Of a DNA stretch of 64,000 nt, positions 55,201-64,000 are shown piece by piece. The translations under genes and the position numbers were made by a program. The stretch comes from Branchipolynoe longqiensis. Taxonomy: Eukaryota; Annelida; Polychaeta; Phyllodocida; Polynoidae. Every line of letters starts with the position of its first letter. Within the stretch, counting starts at the first letter, position 1. The stretch covers positions 7,835,686 to 7,899,685 of the forward strand of contig CM059194.1 of assembly GCA_030323885.1 (NCBI GenBank). Direction: 5' to 3'. The notes beneath the pieces are model-generated. The model did no database searches. It had not been told where the DNA came from and saw only the letters and a list, made by a program, of their open reading frames with translations.

Positions 55201-55930
55201 TGGGCTACGACGTAGGAGAATAAAAGCCAAGACGAGAAGTGGTGGAAGCCTAGTTTATTTGCTGAGGCCCATCTGGCTGAGCAATAACCACCCTACCACA
55301 GACAAGTTTAAAATGGCGCAGATGTGTGTCTAACAAGCTCTGACTGGCATCTGGCGAAATGGCGATGGTGCCAGGATAGCGCAGCGGGAACCGGCCTGCA
55401 GCAAATATGACAATAAATATCGAACGCTATTAATAAAAGGCAGCATTAAATGCCAGGATCCTGAAGGATATAGGATAGAAGCTCCGCCCCTTTATATTCA
55501 TAGTAATAAATTATATATCACATATATCTATATTATAATATATAAATAAGATTTAGGGTTGTTCTGATCACTACTCCTCTGTTAATCGGCGCTGCCGACG
55601 CGCATCATCATACTTCACTGATGCTTCGCCATGTATGGGTTGTTAATAGCATGTTTATTGTGCCTATTGTACACATTTAATATTAATTTTGATGGTTTTT
55701 ACTAACTTTGGTGACTTCAACCAGAGTCCCATCCATTTTGAGTCACATGATCACAAACGAGTGTTGTTAACTCCACCATTAGATAGCGACATCGATATGG
55801 TTTAGCATGTAACGGTTCAGATGGATTCCCCCAGATGGCGGCACTATATTGAAATGGGAACATGCATAAGTCCGGAATATAGCAGCAAATGTAGATATAT
55901 GCACCGTCTCTGAATATAGCATTGGTTAAA
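55201..55930. other. No supported gene
   Basis: Unique DNA. It contains AAAATGGCGCAG and other short GC-richer words. No domain, SINE or MITE is recognised. Confidence 0.35.
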
Positions 55931-56097
55931 GCTAGTATATTCCTCCAGTGTGTGTGGCGTGAGGGGGGGGGGGGCCCTGCCCACCAATTACCCTGACAGC
56001 TGGGGGGAGGCACCACCAACGGGCCAAGTAGGAATAGATATATATATAGTATATGTTCCTCTTGCATTTATACTTGTACAATGCGTTATACATCACA

Positions 56098-56132
<35 letters not shown>

Positions 56133-56170
56133 TAATACGGCCATCCTCTCAGAGGTGCGAGTAATGGCCC

Positions 56171-56226
<56 letters not shown>

Positions 56227-56367
56227 CGGCAGCCCTTAATGTTTCTCTCTAACCACCTTAACTTCTATGTTATTCACTGCGGAGCAGGCATTCTCTCCTC
56301 CCCGCCTCCTCTACACTGTGTGCCAACTGTCATTCTGCTCACTTTCAAAAACGTATATATGTATATA
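55931..56367. repeat. G-run, (AT)n runs and a linked 51-bp unit
   Basis: A run of G at 55963-55974, (AT)n at about 56100-56129 and 56174-56219, and ACGGCCATCCTCTCAGAGGT between them. Confidence 0.8.
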
Positions 56368-56546
56368 CAGATAAAACCTCTCTATACCGACCCCTCCACA
56401 GATTGACCACTGCCCTATATCGATCGTTTTATTTGGGTCCCAAAAATACCATTGTAAGGATATTCTAACTCTCTAAACCGACCACCTCCCTAAATGGACC
56501 ACTTAAAATCGGTCCCACTGTCGGTCGATTTAGAGAGGTTGGGCTG
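56368..56546. mobile_element. M6 MITE, 179 bp, sister of 12169
   Basis: The ends are CAGATAAAACCTCTCTATAC and, on the other strand, CAGCCCAACCTCTCTAAATC, flanked by TA. Shares CCAAAAATACCATTGTAAGG-like and CTAAATGGACCACTTAAA blocks with 12169-12346. Confidence 0.82.
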
Positions 56547-56712
56547 TATATGTATTAATCCGTCCGTGTGAGTAATGAACAAACTATATATATGTGTATA
56601 TGCATATATATATGTGTATATATATGTGCATATTTGTATATATAGGTATTAAAATGCCAACACTCTCAGAGGTGTGAGTAATGAACCAACTATATATATA
56701 TATGTGTATATA

Positions 56713-57501
56713 TCAAAGACCATATAACACTAAGATGGCTCACTCAGCCTGTAATGTGTAATCAAAATGATCAAACCCACCACTTGGTGCACTGGCTGTT
56801 CTCTTGGTTAAACAGGTGCTATATTATATCTATAAATGTATATATGAATGTGAAAGATGTGTGATGATGGTGATGCTGATGATGATGCTGATGATGATGT
56901 GTATTTGTTCATAGCAATTACATATTGATGTGTATTCATGTATTGCAATACCTCAGCGAGTTTTGACGCCCCTCCCCTGCAGAGTTGTAAACCACTGCCT
57001 TGTGGTATAGGTTCTTGATAGAACCGAAGGCTAAGGGAGCAAACCCTGAACAGAAAACCATGTCACTATAGAGGCATCAAGGGTGGTTGATGTATGGAGC
57101 TCCCAACATCTCCCGACCAGCCACTGCAGGGACAAATAGTTTTGCGCCTGTCTGGACATGTTCTTGCCGGTGTGAATCCTGTATTTGCTCCCCGAGAGAG
57201 TGCCGCTGGTAACTTGCAAAAGCCAGCAGCACTTCAACACTTTTGCAGGCAGCTTTCAGGAAATCCGGAGAGCGGCAGTCAAGTAATGAAAGCAGTCTTT
57301 GTCGCATCGCGACCGACAGCATGATGATGATGATGTGTATTCATACTTACCTATCTCATGTATAATATAATTGTATGTGTTTACATGTGAAACACCAACC
57401 AGCAGCCAGGCTGGTCAAACCCACCACAAGGTGGCACTGCAAAATTTACTTTACCATTGGAGAGATAGGGAGTGAGCTGTCTTAGTATTATAGGGACTTT
57501 G
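56713..57501. mobile_element. M4 MITE carrying a LINE-A insertion
   Basis: Left TCAAAGACCATATAACACTA; the right end complements to CAAAGTCCCTATAATACTAA. It is the reverse of 6322-6692 in layout. Positions 56940-57331 are a later insertion, bounded by GATGTGTATTCAT on both sides. Confidence 0.88.
56940..57331 (+). mobile_element. LINE-A mini-element with 13-bp target duplication and a known empty site
   Basis: 392 bp from GTATTGCAATACCTCAGCGA to GACAGCATGATGATGATG. Target duplication GATGTGTATTCAT (56927-56939 and 57332-57344); the empty M4 copy at 6322 has it once. The join between 5' and 3' segments is at about 57271 (GCTTTCAGGAAATCCGGAGA). It lacks any protein-coding domain, so it must have moved with enzymes from an intact LINE. 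Confidence 0.92.
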
Positions 57502-57531
57502 TATATATATACATATATGTATATATATGTA

Positions 57532-57737
57532 TTAATATGGCTACACTCTCAAAGGTGTGAGTAATGGCCCTCCCCTATATACATACATGTATATCTATTA
57601 TTGATATATATATATACACTGACATAGTGCAGCCGTACATCTACCCGGTGGTGCGAGTGACAAATGGACCCAGGTATTGCATATATTGCTGGCACACAGT
57701 GTTAGTGACTGAATTATTCATCCTCACAACATGCAGA
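57532..57737. other. 51-bp linked unit, TA repeats, unique DNA
   Basis: ATTAATATGGCTACACTCTC and AAAGGTGTGAGTAATGGCCC are the fifth copy of the unit. The rest is unrecognised. Confidence 0.5.
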
Positions 57738-58157
57738 ACCATATCAGAACTACCCACTTGTGACAGTGCACGCTCATAGTGACTGCACTGTTTGATTGAG
57801 TGAGGAACGACCGCAGACGTTGATGTCTGGTTACTCAATGCTTTATTACCGCCAGCGCTAGTCTACACCGGTCCCTCGTCTCGCTGATCCCGGCCGGCTG
57901 GTTCCCGGCCCGCCGAGCCTCAGTACAATACACAACACATTGGAAGACCAGGCTGCTGGTACCCTGACGTGATATCCCACTCAGCCACATTATCCTTGTA
58001 CTGAGCTAACCAGTCCTTGCTCTGCCCTAGTAATGCCTCACACTAAGTTAACTAGTGACCAGTATAAATTTGGTTAATTCGTTCCTCTTACTCGGACAGG
58101 GTTCAAACCCTGACCTCTCACACTGGAGGATGGCATCGTACCGCTAGTCCATTCGGT
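57738..58157 (-). mobile_element. SINE1, reverse, interrupted by about 155 bp
   Basis: 57738-57785 (CATATCAGAACTACCCACTT, GTGCACGCTCATAGTGACT) and 57941-58157 (GGAAGACCAGGCTGCTGGTA, ATATCCCACTCAGCCACATT, TGCCCTAGTAATGCC, GTCCATTCGGTCCCGTC) are one SINE. The insert between them has CACTG/CATTG at its borders and TGCTTTATTACCGCC inside; it may be a small LTR fragment. Confidence 0.75.
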
Positions 58158-58492
58158 CCCGTCATACCTGAGTGACTTGTCGGCTTCCCATTTGGGAGGT
58201 CGTGGGTTCAAAACCCAACTGAGTCAAACCCATGATTTACAAAATGAATACTTGTCACGATCTAGCTGGGCACTCGCCATGACTAGGATATGGCAAACGT
58301 TGGTTAGCTCAGTGTCAGGATAATGTTACTGAGTGGGATATCGGGTCATGGTGCCAACAGCTTGGTCTTCCACTGTGGCAGCACTATGCATTCACCATGA
58401 GTGTGCACTGTTGCAAGTTGGCTTGACACAGTATTCCTGATATTGTGATAAGGACCTTAACTGTTATTAGGTCATACAACCCAAACAAACAA
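58158..58492 (+). mobile_element. SINE1, forward, head-to-head with the previous copy
   Basis: CCATTTGGGAGGTCGTGGGT, AAACCCATGATTTACAAAAT, GACTAGGATATGGCAAACGT and CCACTGTGGCAGCACTATGC; tail GGTCATACAACCCAAACAAA. Diverged head. Confidence 0.8.
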
Positions 58493-58559
58493 TCATACAC
58501 TGATGTCTTATATAGCTAACCATGGTAGGAAATGTGCTTAAAAGCAGCGTTACACCACC

Positions 58560-58660
58560 CACAAAGGGGTAGAGCGCCAGCTCCCTGTCTGGGAGGTGAT
58601 GGGTTCAATCCGCGGTTGAGTCGAACCAAAGACCCACAACATTAAAAGTTGACGCTACTG
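58560..58660 (+). mobile_element. SINE1 head fragment
   Basis: GGGGTAGAGCGCCAGCTCCC and GGGTTCAATCCGCGGTTGAG, then AAAGACCCACAACATTAAAA. Body and tail absent. Confidence 0.65.
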
Positions 58661-59334
58661 TAAAGACGTGTGGACACGTCGTGGTCTGCTAAACACTTCT
58701 TTTATTTAACCAAACCTGTACCCAGCGTCTCTATGGGGTCACGTGACACATCGGACGCCCGTGGGCTAATTAATATACATTACACACATTACAGCTATCT
58801 CGTCTGACTCTAAGTAGGATAGAGCAATGGATGGCTCCTTGTGTGTATAATGTGAGTACACTCACTATACTAATACATACCAGACTTAATAGAGCACCTC
58901 AACTAGCAGAAGTAATTCTAAACCGCTCTAAGTTAATCCTTCTAATCCCAAAGGTTTTAAACTGATCATATATCTCAAGCTAAGAAAAAGCATCAACAGA
59001 GGAAAGATCATCTCCTTCACCCATCAGACTCTCTGACTGCAACTACAGACACACACCCAATGTGCGACTTGAAAATTCCAGGCCCGAATTGGACTCATCA
59101 GTCATTGACGAGTTAACAACAAATGATGAGCCTCTGTCATCATCACCACTGACGGACAAACAAGAAGTAAATTAATCCATGAATAGTAAATTTAGAACTG
59201 GCTTAAGAACCTTACTGTCGAACGATGCAAGAAGTTCATTTAGTAGAAAAAGCGACCTCAGACATGTGAGTGTTGAGAAGCGAGTGAACTAGTTTACTTA
59301 ATGATCCGGTCTTTACTGCCTCTGGTAACGTATT
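58661..59334. other. No supported gene; possible LTR-like piece at left
   Basis: 58680-58770 (TTTTATTTAACCAAACCTGT, GGGGTCACGTGACACATC) resembles 9030-9130. The remainder is unique with short frames only. Confidence 0.35.
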
Positions 59335-59690
59335 CCATTTCATGAAAGGTGCCTGCAAAAGTGTTGAAGTGCTGCGGGCTTTTGCAAGTTACCAGCAGTA
59401 CTCTCTCGGGGAGCAAATATAGGTTTCACACCGGCAAGAACATGTCCAGCCAGGTGCAAAACTATTTGTCCCTGCAGTGGCTGGTCAGGAGATGTTGGGA
59501 GTTCCATACATCAACCGCCCTTGATGCCCGCCACAGTGACATGGTTTTCTGTTCAAGGTTTGCTCCCTTAGCCTTCGGTTCTGTCAAGAACCTGTACCTC
59601 AAGGCAGTGGTTTACAACTCTGCAGGGCAGGGGCATCAAACTCCCTGAGGTATTACCTGCATACCTAAGGCAATACCTGCATACCAAATG
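59335..59690 (-). mobile_element. LINE-A 5' segment, inverted relative to its 3' part
   Basis: TTTCATGAAAGGTGCCTGCA through CTCCCTGAGGTATTACCTGC is the LINE-A 5' segment on the minus strand. It directly precedes the RT fragment on the plus strand, the layout left by twin priming (5' inversion) during LINE insertion. Confidence 0.75.
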
Positions 59691-59701
59691 TATTCCATTC
59701 C

Positions 59702-60127
59702 AGTCAGAGGGCTGACCTATTCAATATCGCACACTTCAGAGCGAAGACCAAGACTACTCGGATACTAGTGAGAGAGCTGCTATTCGCAGATGACAGTGCA
59801 CTGGTTGCCCACTCTGCTGAAGAGATCCAGAAAATAGTGGACGCTTTCTCCGATGCATCAAAGAAGTTTGGCCTGAAGATTAACATCAAGAAGACGGAGG
59901 TGCTGTACCAACCCAACTGGACTGGACACGTCATGAGGATTTCATCAGACAGGCTACCAAAGCAGATCCTCTACTCTCATCTGTCTTCTTTTTACCGAAA
60001 GAGAGGGTGCTCTCATCTCTGGTTCAAGGATACCATCAAGAGAAACCTGAAGCTGAGAGACATTAAGACCGACTCATCGACATCACTCTCAAAGCAGAGA
60101 GCGAAATGGAGAGCGGCAGTCAAGTAA
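59702..60127 (+). pseudogene. LINE-A reverse-transcriptase fragment with in-frame deletion
   Basis: An open frame of 141 codons. It begins FNIAHFRAKTKTTRILVREL, then LLFADDSALVAHSAEEIQKI with the RT motif C as F-A-D-D, then FGLKINIKKTEVLYQPN. It jumps to WTGHVMRISSDRLPKQILYS and ends KQRAKWRAAVK. The fingers and motifs A and B are missing upstream, and the region between motif C/thumb and the C-terminal tail is deleted without breaking the frame. It cannot be catalytic. The 3' end is GACAGCATGATGATGATG. Confidence 0.85.
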
Positions 60128-60324
60128 TGAAAGCAGTCTTTGTCGCATCGCGTGACAGCATGATGATGATGAATGTATTCCATAACGTGGGGCCTACCAC
60201 GCAGAATGCACAATCTCGGTGTGTCCTAGATTCGAGACAGCGGGAAATGCTCGAATACGTCACTGAGTGATCTGCGAGTCTGGGTTGACTCTCTGCTGCA
60301 CTCCGCGGTATAGTGCCAGTTGGT
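60128..60324. other. LINE-A 3' end and unannotated spacer
   Basis: 60128-60170 is the LINE-A tail. The rest is unique. Confidence 0.6.
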
Positions 60325-60476
60325 TGGTTATTGGGAGTTTTACATCCTGGCAACATCTAAGGTCGTATCAGGATGAGTACCGATTTGTGACAGTGTACAG
60401 TCATGGCGACTTGATAGTGCTATCCGACTTGGAAATCAGGCCGCCGGCATCATGACCTGAAATCTCACTCAGTTAC
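60325..60476 (-). mobile_element. SINE1, reverse, cut by the YR retroelement
   Basis: GTTGGTTATTGGGAGTTTTA, AACATCTAAGGTCGTATCAG and GGCGACTTGATAGTGCTATC; it stops at CTCACTCAGTTACATTGTCC, where the retroelement repeat starts, so the SINE may be the insertion target. Confidence 0.8.
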
Positions 60477-60538
60477 ATTGTCCATGATGTGCGCAACATG
60501 GGTAATTGAATGAACGAGACTGTGAATCTCAGTAGGTT
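60477..60538 (+). repeat. Left terminal direct repeat of the YR retroelement
   Basis: ATTGTCCATGATGTGCGCAA, CATGGGTAATTGAATGAACG and AGACTGTGAATCTCAGTAGG, identical to 63939-64000. It contains only the right half of the dyad found at the other end. Confidence 0.9.
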
Positions 60539-60961
60539 AGGGCACCATGGCGCCGACTATATTCTATTCTTAGAACTAATAACTTTGGCCGCTGATCGAC
60601 ACGCCATCTACATGATACTTCTTGAACTACGCAGCTAGATTAAAATCAGACTGGTGGTGACATCTATATTCGCTTTTAGAACTAAAATGGCCGCCGATTG
60701 ACGCGCCACCTATAGTGATTTCCAGTCAAAGCCGATGACGTGGCACTGGAGATATTCACTTCGACCAGACTTTTCAAACCGAGAGGACGTACTTCTGCCG
60801 CCCAGATTTGGACTATAACTGGAGCGAGCATGGCAGTTGAAAGAAAACAAGAACATGAGGTCGAAGTCAGTGGCTATACCCTACAATATGATGAATAGCT
60901 AGTCTCGTTCAAGTCAGACAACATTGGCTTAAGGCACGCCGAGACAAAGCAATAAGAACAA

Positions 60962-61790
60962 ATGGATCTGGCAGAGAAGCCTGGAGGCGGCCATGACGGC
61001 ATGCTCAACGAATCGCTACAGGGGCGATCGCTTGAGTCGACACGTCATTGCTCCTCCTTTGTGCAATCGGCTGAACTCTCCTCTGACCCTGGATACTGGC
61101 ATGAACGACGGACTTGTGAGAATTGTGGGTTCAAATCTTTTTCAGTCGATCGCGCGGAGTGTTGGACGTGTGCCGGCATGGGAGGATATATGATCTACGA
61201 CGCAGTTTCTCCCAGCCGGTCGCATGCGAAGGCGATCGTTTAAACCCACAAACCATTGCTCCTCCACGGTACAATCGGCTGAAACATACTATCACCAAAA
61301 AGTGGACGCGATAAAGAACCCTGTGGACGTGGGATTAATCGTGGCTCTGGCTACAATAAAGAACCACGTCGCTGAGGTCAACCTTGGCATTAATGCATAT
61401 ATTCATGAACTGCAGGAAAACGCAGAGCGACGGAAATCCGGCTCCGTTGCGCTTCGCCGCTGGAGTGCTGACGTCATGACACATGGAGGCGGCCATGACA
61501 GCATGCTCGACGGATCGCTACGCAGGCGGTCGTCTGAGCTGACATGCCGAATCAACGCGATAAAGAAGCCTGCGGATGTAGGATTAACCGTGGCTCTGGC
61601 TGCAGTAAAAAACCTCATTGACGATATCAAACCTGGTATTAATGCATGTATCGACGAACCGCACAAAAATGCGGAACGACAAAGATCGAGGTCCGCTACC
61701 CTGCACCGCCGGAGTCCTGACATCACGCCATGGCGAGACGGCCATGACAGCATGCTTGACGGAAACTGCATATACAACCGCCAGTGCTGA
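60962..61790 (+). pseudogene. Gag-position region of the YR element with ~250-bp internal repeats
   Basis: Two overlapping plus frames (60962-61243 and 61224-61790). The second has two copies of an 80-residue unit: DAIKNPVDVGLIVALATIKN and NAIKKPADVGLTVALAAVKN, followed by GINAYIHELQENAE or GINACIDEPHKNAE. GGHDGMLNESL and GGHDSMLDGSLRRRS recur at the same spacing. The first frame has a CxxC-x11-CxxC pattern (CENC...CWTC), possibly zinc-binding. No known domain is recognised; the function is by position only. Confidence 0.5.
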
Positions 61791-62458
61791 CATTACAGAA
61801 ATGGTGACCAACATCAAGAACCAAAAAATACAATAAGTCAGGTAACAAAAGCTAACACTCTACATTATAATTCTCAATGCTGACATCAGCGAACCTCACA
61901 TGCAACCGACAGCTTTGATTGTATTGGAATGGTGACCCACATTAAACTTGGGTAAAAAACGAAGGTAATCGGAAAATAACAACCATGTCGATTTCCACAA
62001 TGCAACAATGTAACAACTATTGCACCATACATATTCCAGAGACCTTTTTTCACCCACCACCCTGTTAATTACACTGACCTGTACATAAGCGCCATGAACC
62101 AGACGCTGACCCAGATCTCGCACTTGGCCAGACAAAAGTTATCAGTACACAGAGTGCATGCGAACTACACCCAGATCTTGTCTGGCTGCTGTCTAGACAT
62201 TGTCGCAGACGCAAAGTCTCAGGGAGTGCTGACATCACCACGACCTGGAGGTCGGGCAGTGCATAGGATTTGAGTAATGACATGAAACCGCAAAGCATTC
62301 TTCAATCACATTCTAAGATGTCAATTCACCAAGGGCTCTGCATTCTTTTATCTCATAAGCTTAATAGGGTGCCAAGCCTTATCATCATGGCGCAATTGGG
62401 CATTGCTTGATAGGCAAAAGCTGACAACCCACATTATAATGACATTGCATTGAAATAA
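61791..62458 (+). other. Non-coding part of the YR element, no RT motifs
   Basis: Where reverse transcriptase would be expected I find no frame with RT motifs on either strand. Short frames only. Confidence 0.5.
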
Positions 62459-62800
62459 CCGGTCCCCGCACGCTGTTGATGCACTCGTAGAACAAGTGAC
62501 CCAGGCTTAAGTATACATAGCCACACTGAAGTCACGAGTACACAAATTTGTTTGCAGACCATGTCAGAAGCTAACAAATCACAATCTGAGACGAAAAGGC
62601 TTACAATGCGTGATAAGAATCACATAAAAAGTTCTAATGACCCTGCATGGAAACGGCTCCCCATACACTGTTGATGTACTCGCAGAACAAGTGACACAGG
62701 CTTAAGTATACATAGCCACTCTAGAGTCACGAGTATAGCGACATCCTACACGAAAGCTGAATTTGTCTGGAGACCATCTCAAAAACCCACAGCTCGAGGC
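62459..62800 (+). repeat. Tandem duplication of about 194 bp in the YR element
   Basis: CGCTGTTGATGCACTCGTAG, AACAAGTGACCCAGGCTTAA and GTATACATAGCCAC at about 62471 return at about 62665 with few changes. The second copy runs into the RNase H frame. Confidence 0.85.
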
Positions 62801-63139
62801 GATAAATCTGGTTGTCGCCCTCAAACATCTCGCTCCACATCAAGCGCACAAATACACCATCGCAATAAACACAAACAATGCAACCTCACAGCAAGTGCTC
62901 AGTTCCGGGGCAGGTTGCGACCCTGTCATCTGTGCCTGTGCCCGGGAGATCTGGCTGCTTGCCGCACGTAGGAGTACCGACATTCTTGTCCGACACAAAC
63001 CAGGAAAGGACATCATTCTCCTGATGTTCTAAGTCGTAGGTGTTTCGACTTGCGTGCAAGGAGTCTAGCCAGAGACTTGTTGCTGAGGCTGGCCTGGAAT
63101 CGGTGATTGTGACACACAACAATGCTTTGACCCCTAACC
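62763..63139 (+). pseudogene. RNase H remnant of the YR retroelement
   Basis: The frame 62763-63032 reads QLEAINLVVALKHLAPHQAH, then YTIAINTNNATSQQVLSSG, CDPVICACAREIWLLAARRS and DILVRHKPGKDI. The ELEA...AL helix and the HxPG segment are typical of DIRS-type RNase H. The usual T-D-N-x-x-S is T-N-N-A-T-S, so a catalytic Asp is lost. After HKPGKDI the frame shifts; the conserved end reads PDVLSRRCF one frame over, then AEAGL in a third. The first catalytic Asp region is absent. Confidence 0.75.
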
Positions 63140-63189
63140 TGTAACCTGGGATCGATATTTAAATTTTTTGCCTTCTCTCCCCAGGTTAC

Positions 63190-63823
63190 TCACAACGTCA
63201 CCATCAGCGGCTTCTTGATGCCATTAAGGCGGGGCTGGCGATTGGGACCTGGAGGAATAAGGCAGCCCAGGCAAGGGAATACTACTGGTGCTAGCTACTA
63301 TCATCGCACACTTCTCCGACAGACTAACCTGTTTCCTAAATTTGGCAGCTCTGACCCTGGCCACTATCTTCGGGCCAAGGATTTGAGGCTAACCGCAGTG
63401 GGCATCAATGTCCGAGTCCGGTAATCACAAAACAATACAACTCATCGTCTCCAAGAGACATTTCTCGTTCCGGCGATAACTGGATCACCCTACTGTCCAC
63501 GTCAAGCGTGGAAGGATTACGTGTCCAGGACACCACTTCACCCCGATGGCCCTGCCTTCCTGACTACCAACGGATCACCTCTACGTGCAACCGCGTTGCC
63601 TGACACCATACGACTGGCCCTGTCCGTGGCAGGTCATCCGGCCCCAGCGGCAATGACACTGCATAGTCTGAGACGAGGTGGTGCACAAGCCTGTGCTCTG
63701 CAACGATCGTCAATCAGCAACATCAAACACTTGGGTCATTGGACCACTGACGCGGTGCATGATTATGTACCAAGGCAGTCGGTTTCATCGGCTCCCAGGA
63801 CACTTGCTCTATTTTTTGGTTAA
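63190..63823 (+). pseudogene. Tyrosine recombinase of the YR retroelement, broken
   Basis: N-terminal core-binding part: LLDAIKAGLAIGTWRNKAAQ in frame 1, ending at a TAG (63292). The catalytic part starts in frame 2: FGSSDPGHYLRAKDLRLTAV, a TAA stop at 63422, then FLVPAITGSPYCPRQAWKDY, TLHSLRRGGAQACALQ, IKHLGHW and AVHDYVPR. The HxxR (HSLR), the LGHW histidine and the final Tyr of the catalytic set are all present. So the active-site end is well kept, but a frameshift and two stops break the gene. Only this C-terminal part (63521-63823) is uninterrupted. Confidence 0.85.
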
Positions 63824-63919
63824 GTGCCTGTAATCCTTGAAATATCTAAGGTCATCTCATCATGAAAGAGTAATGTAACAAGCTAAGATAGAAAGAATTA
63901 AAATTGCCACTTTATACTA

Positions 63920-63984
63920 CTGTCTCGTTCTGTTTTCAATTGTCCATGATGTGCGCAACATGGGTAATTGAATGAACGAGACTG
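63920..63984. other. Dyad-symmetric junction site of the YR element
   Basis: Arms CTGTCTCGTTC (63920-63930), CAATT (63937-63941) and CCATG (63944-63948), then a 10-base centre ATGTGCGCAA (63949-63958), then CATGG, AATTG and GAACGAGACTG (63974-63984) in mirror order. Tyrosine recombinases act on inverted arms around a short spacer, so this may be the recombination site. The centre and right half recur at the left end of the element. Confidence 0.65.
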
Positions 63985-64000
63985 TGAATCTCAGTAGGTT
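63939..64000 (+). repeat. Right copy of the YR terminal repeat, cut by window end
   Basis: Identical to 60477-60538 as far as visible. Its full length is unknown. Confidence 0.9.

Larger units (their letters stand above)
60477..64000 (+). mobile_element. Decayed tyrosine-recombinase retroelement (DIRS/Ngaro type), incomplete at right
   Basis: A unit bounded by a direct repeat (60477-60538 and 63939-64000, identical over all 62 bp visible). In order it holds a repeat-bearing region with gag-like position, an RNase H remnant and a tyrosine recombinase. This domain order and direct rather than inverted terminal repeats fit Ngaro- or PAT-like elements, whose left repeat recurs inside the right end. 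The reverse transcriptase, expected before RNase H, is not found, so about 1-2 kb has probably been deleted. Confidence 0.8.

Noticed and set aside
61791..62458. A hidden reverse transcriptase in the YR element
   Set aside because: No FADD/YADD-like motif or flanking RT motifs found in any of the six frames.

Overview
This window looks like non-coding, repeat-rich DNA from an invertebrate animal genome, most likely a mollusc and perhaps a gastropod. The main clue is a tRNA-headed SINE (copies at 19638, 25280 and 33048) whose body resembles SINEs that are abundant in gastropods and bivalves. The species call is inference. I found no convincing host protein-coding gene, no rRNA and no functional tRNA. 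Almost all long open frames are translations of tandem repeats whose unit lacks stop codons. One assembly gap of 498 N lies at 51780-52277.

Layout. 1-3655: a 10-bp (ACACACACTG) array and two further minisatellites. 3656-7690: DNA-transposon-derived MITEs and SINEs. 7691-8780: a dimeric 64/65-bp array. 9156-12403: nested mobile elements, including a GGGCC-ended element, a solo LTR, a retroposed mini-LINE and two MITEs inside an older MITE. 12460-17292: LTR and LINE pieces, GT-rich arrays, a cluster of CTCF-like motifs and a second GGGCC element with a large palindrome. 17479-22350: MITEs and four tRNA-derived SINE families. 22931-40325: mostly tandem arrays (35, 42, 25, 27, 30, 38 and 9 bp units) broken by SINE, LINE and MITE insertions. 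40413-46170: SINEs, LINE 3' ends, a mini-LINE and an LTR. 48095-49945: a 66-69-bp array. 50290-58660: more SINEs and MITEs, AT microsatellites and C-rich DNA. 59335-60127: a LINE copy that keeps part of its reverse transcriptase. 60477-64000: a decayed tyrosine-recombinase retroelement of DIRS/Ngaro type, cut by the window edge.

How the parts relate. Many insertions still carry target-site duplications, so their order can be read. The best proof of mobility is at 56940-57331, where a composite LINE-derived unit sits in a MITE that has an uninterrupted relative at 6322-6692. Element families used below: SINE1 (326 bp when complete), SINE2, SINE3, SINE4; LINE-A (ATG-repeat tail, RT motif FADD), LINE-B (CR1/L2-like C-terminus, GGAAGACCAG in the 3' region), LINE-C (AGCATTGAAAACAAGC 3' region); MITE families M1 (GGCYCTGTCAC ends, TTAA target), M2 (GGGCCGTATGC ends, CWG target), M3 (TTAAAGCTGCATAG ends), M4 (TCAAAGACC ends), M5 (CAATAGACCCC ends), M6 (TA-flanked, CAGT-type ends). 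The family names are mine and are not database names.
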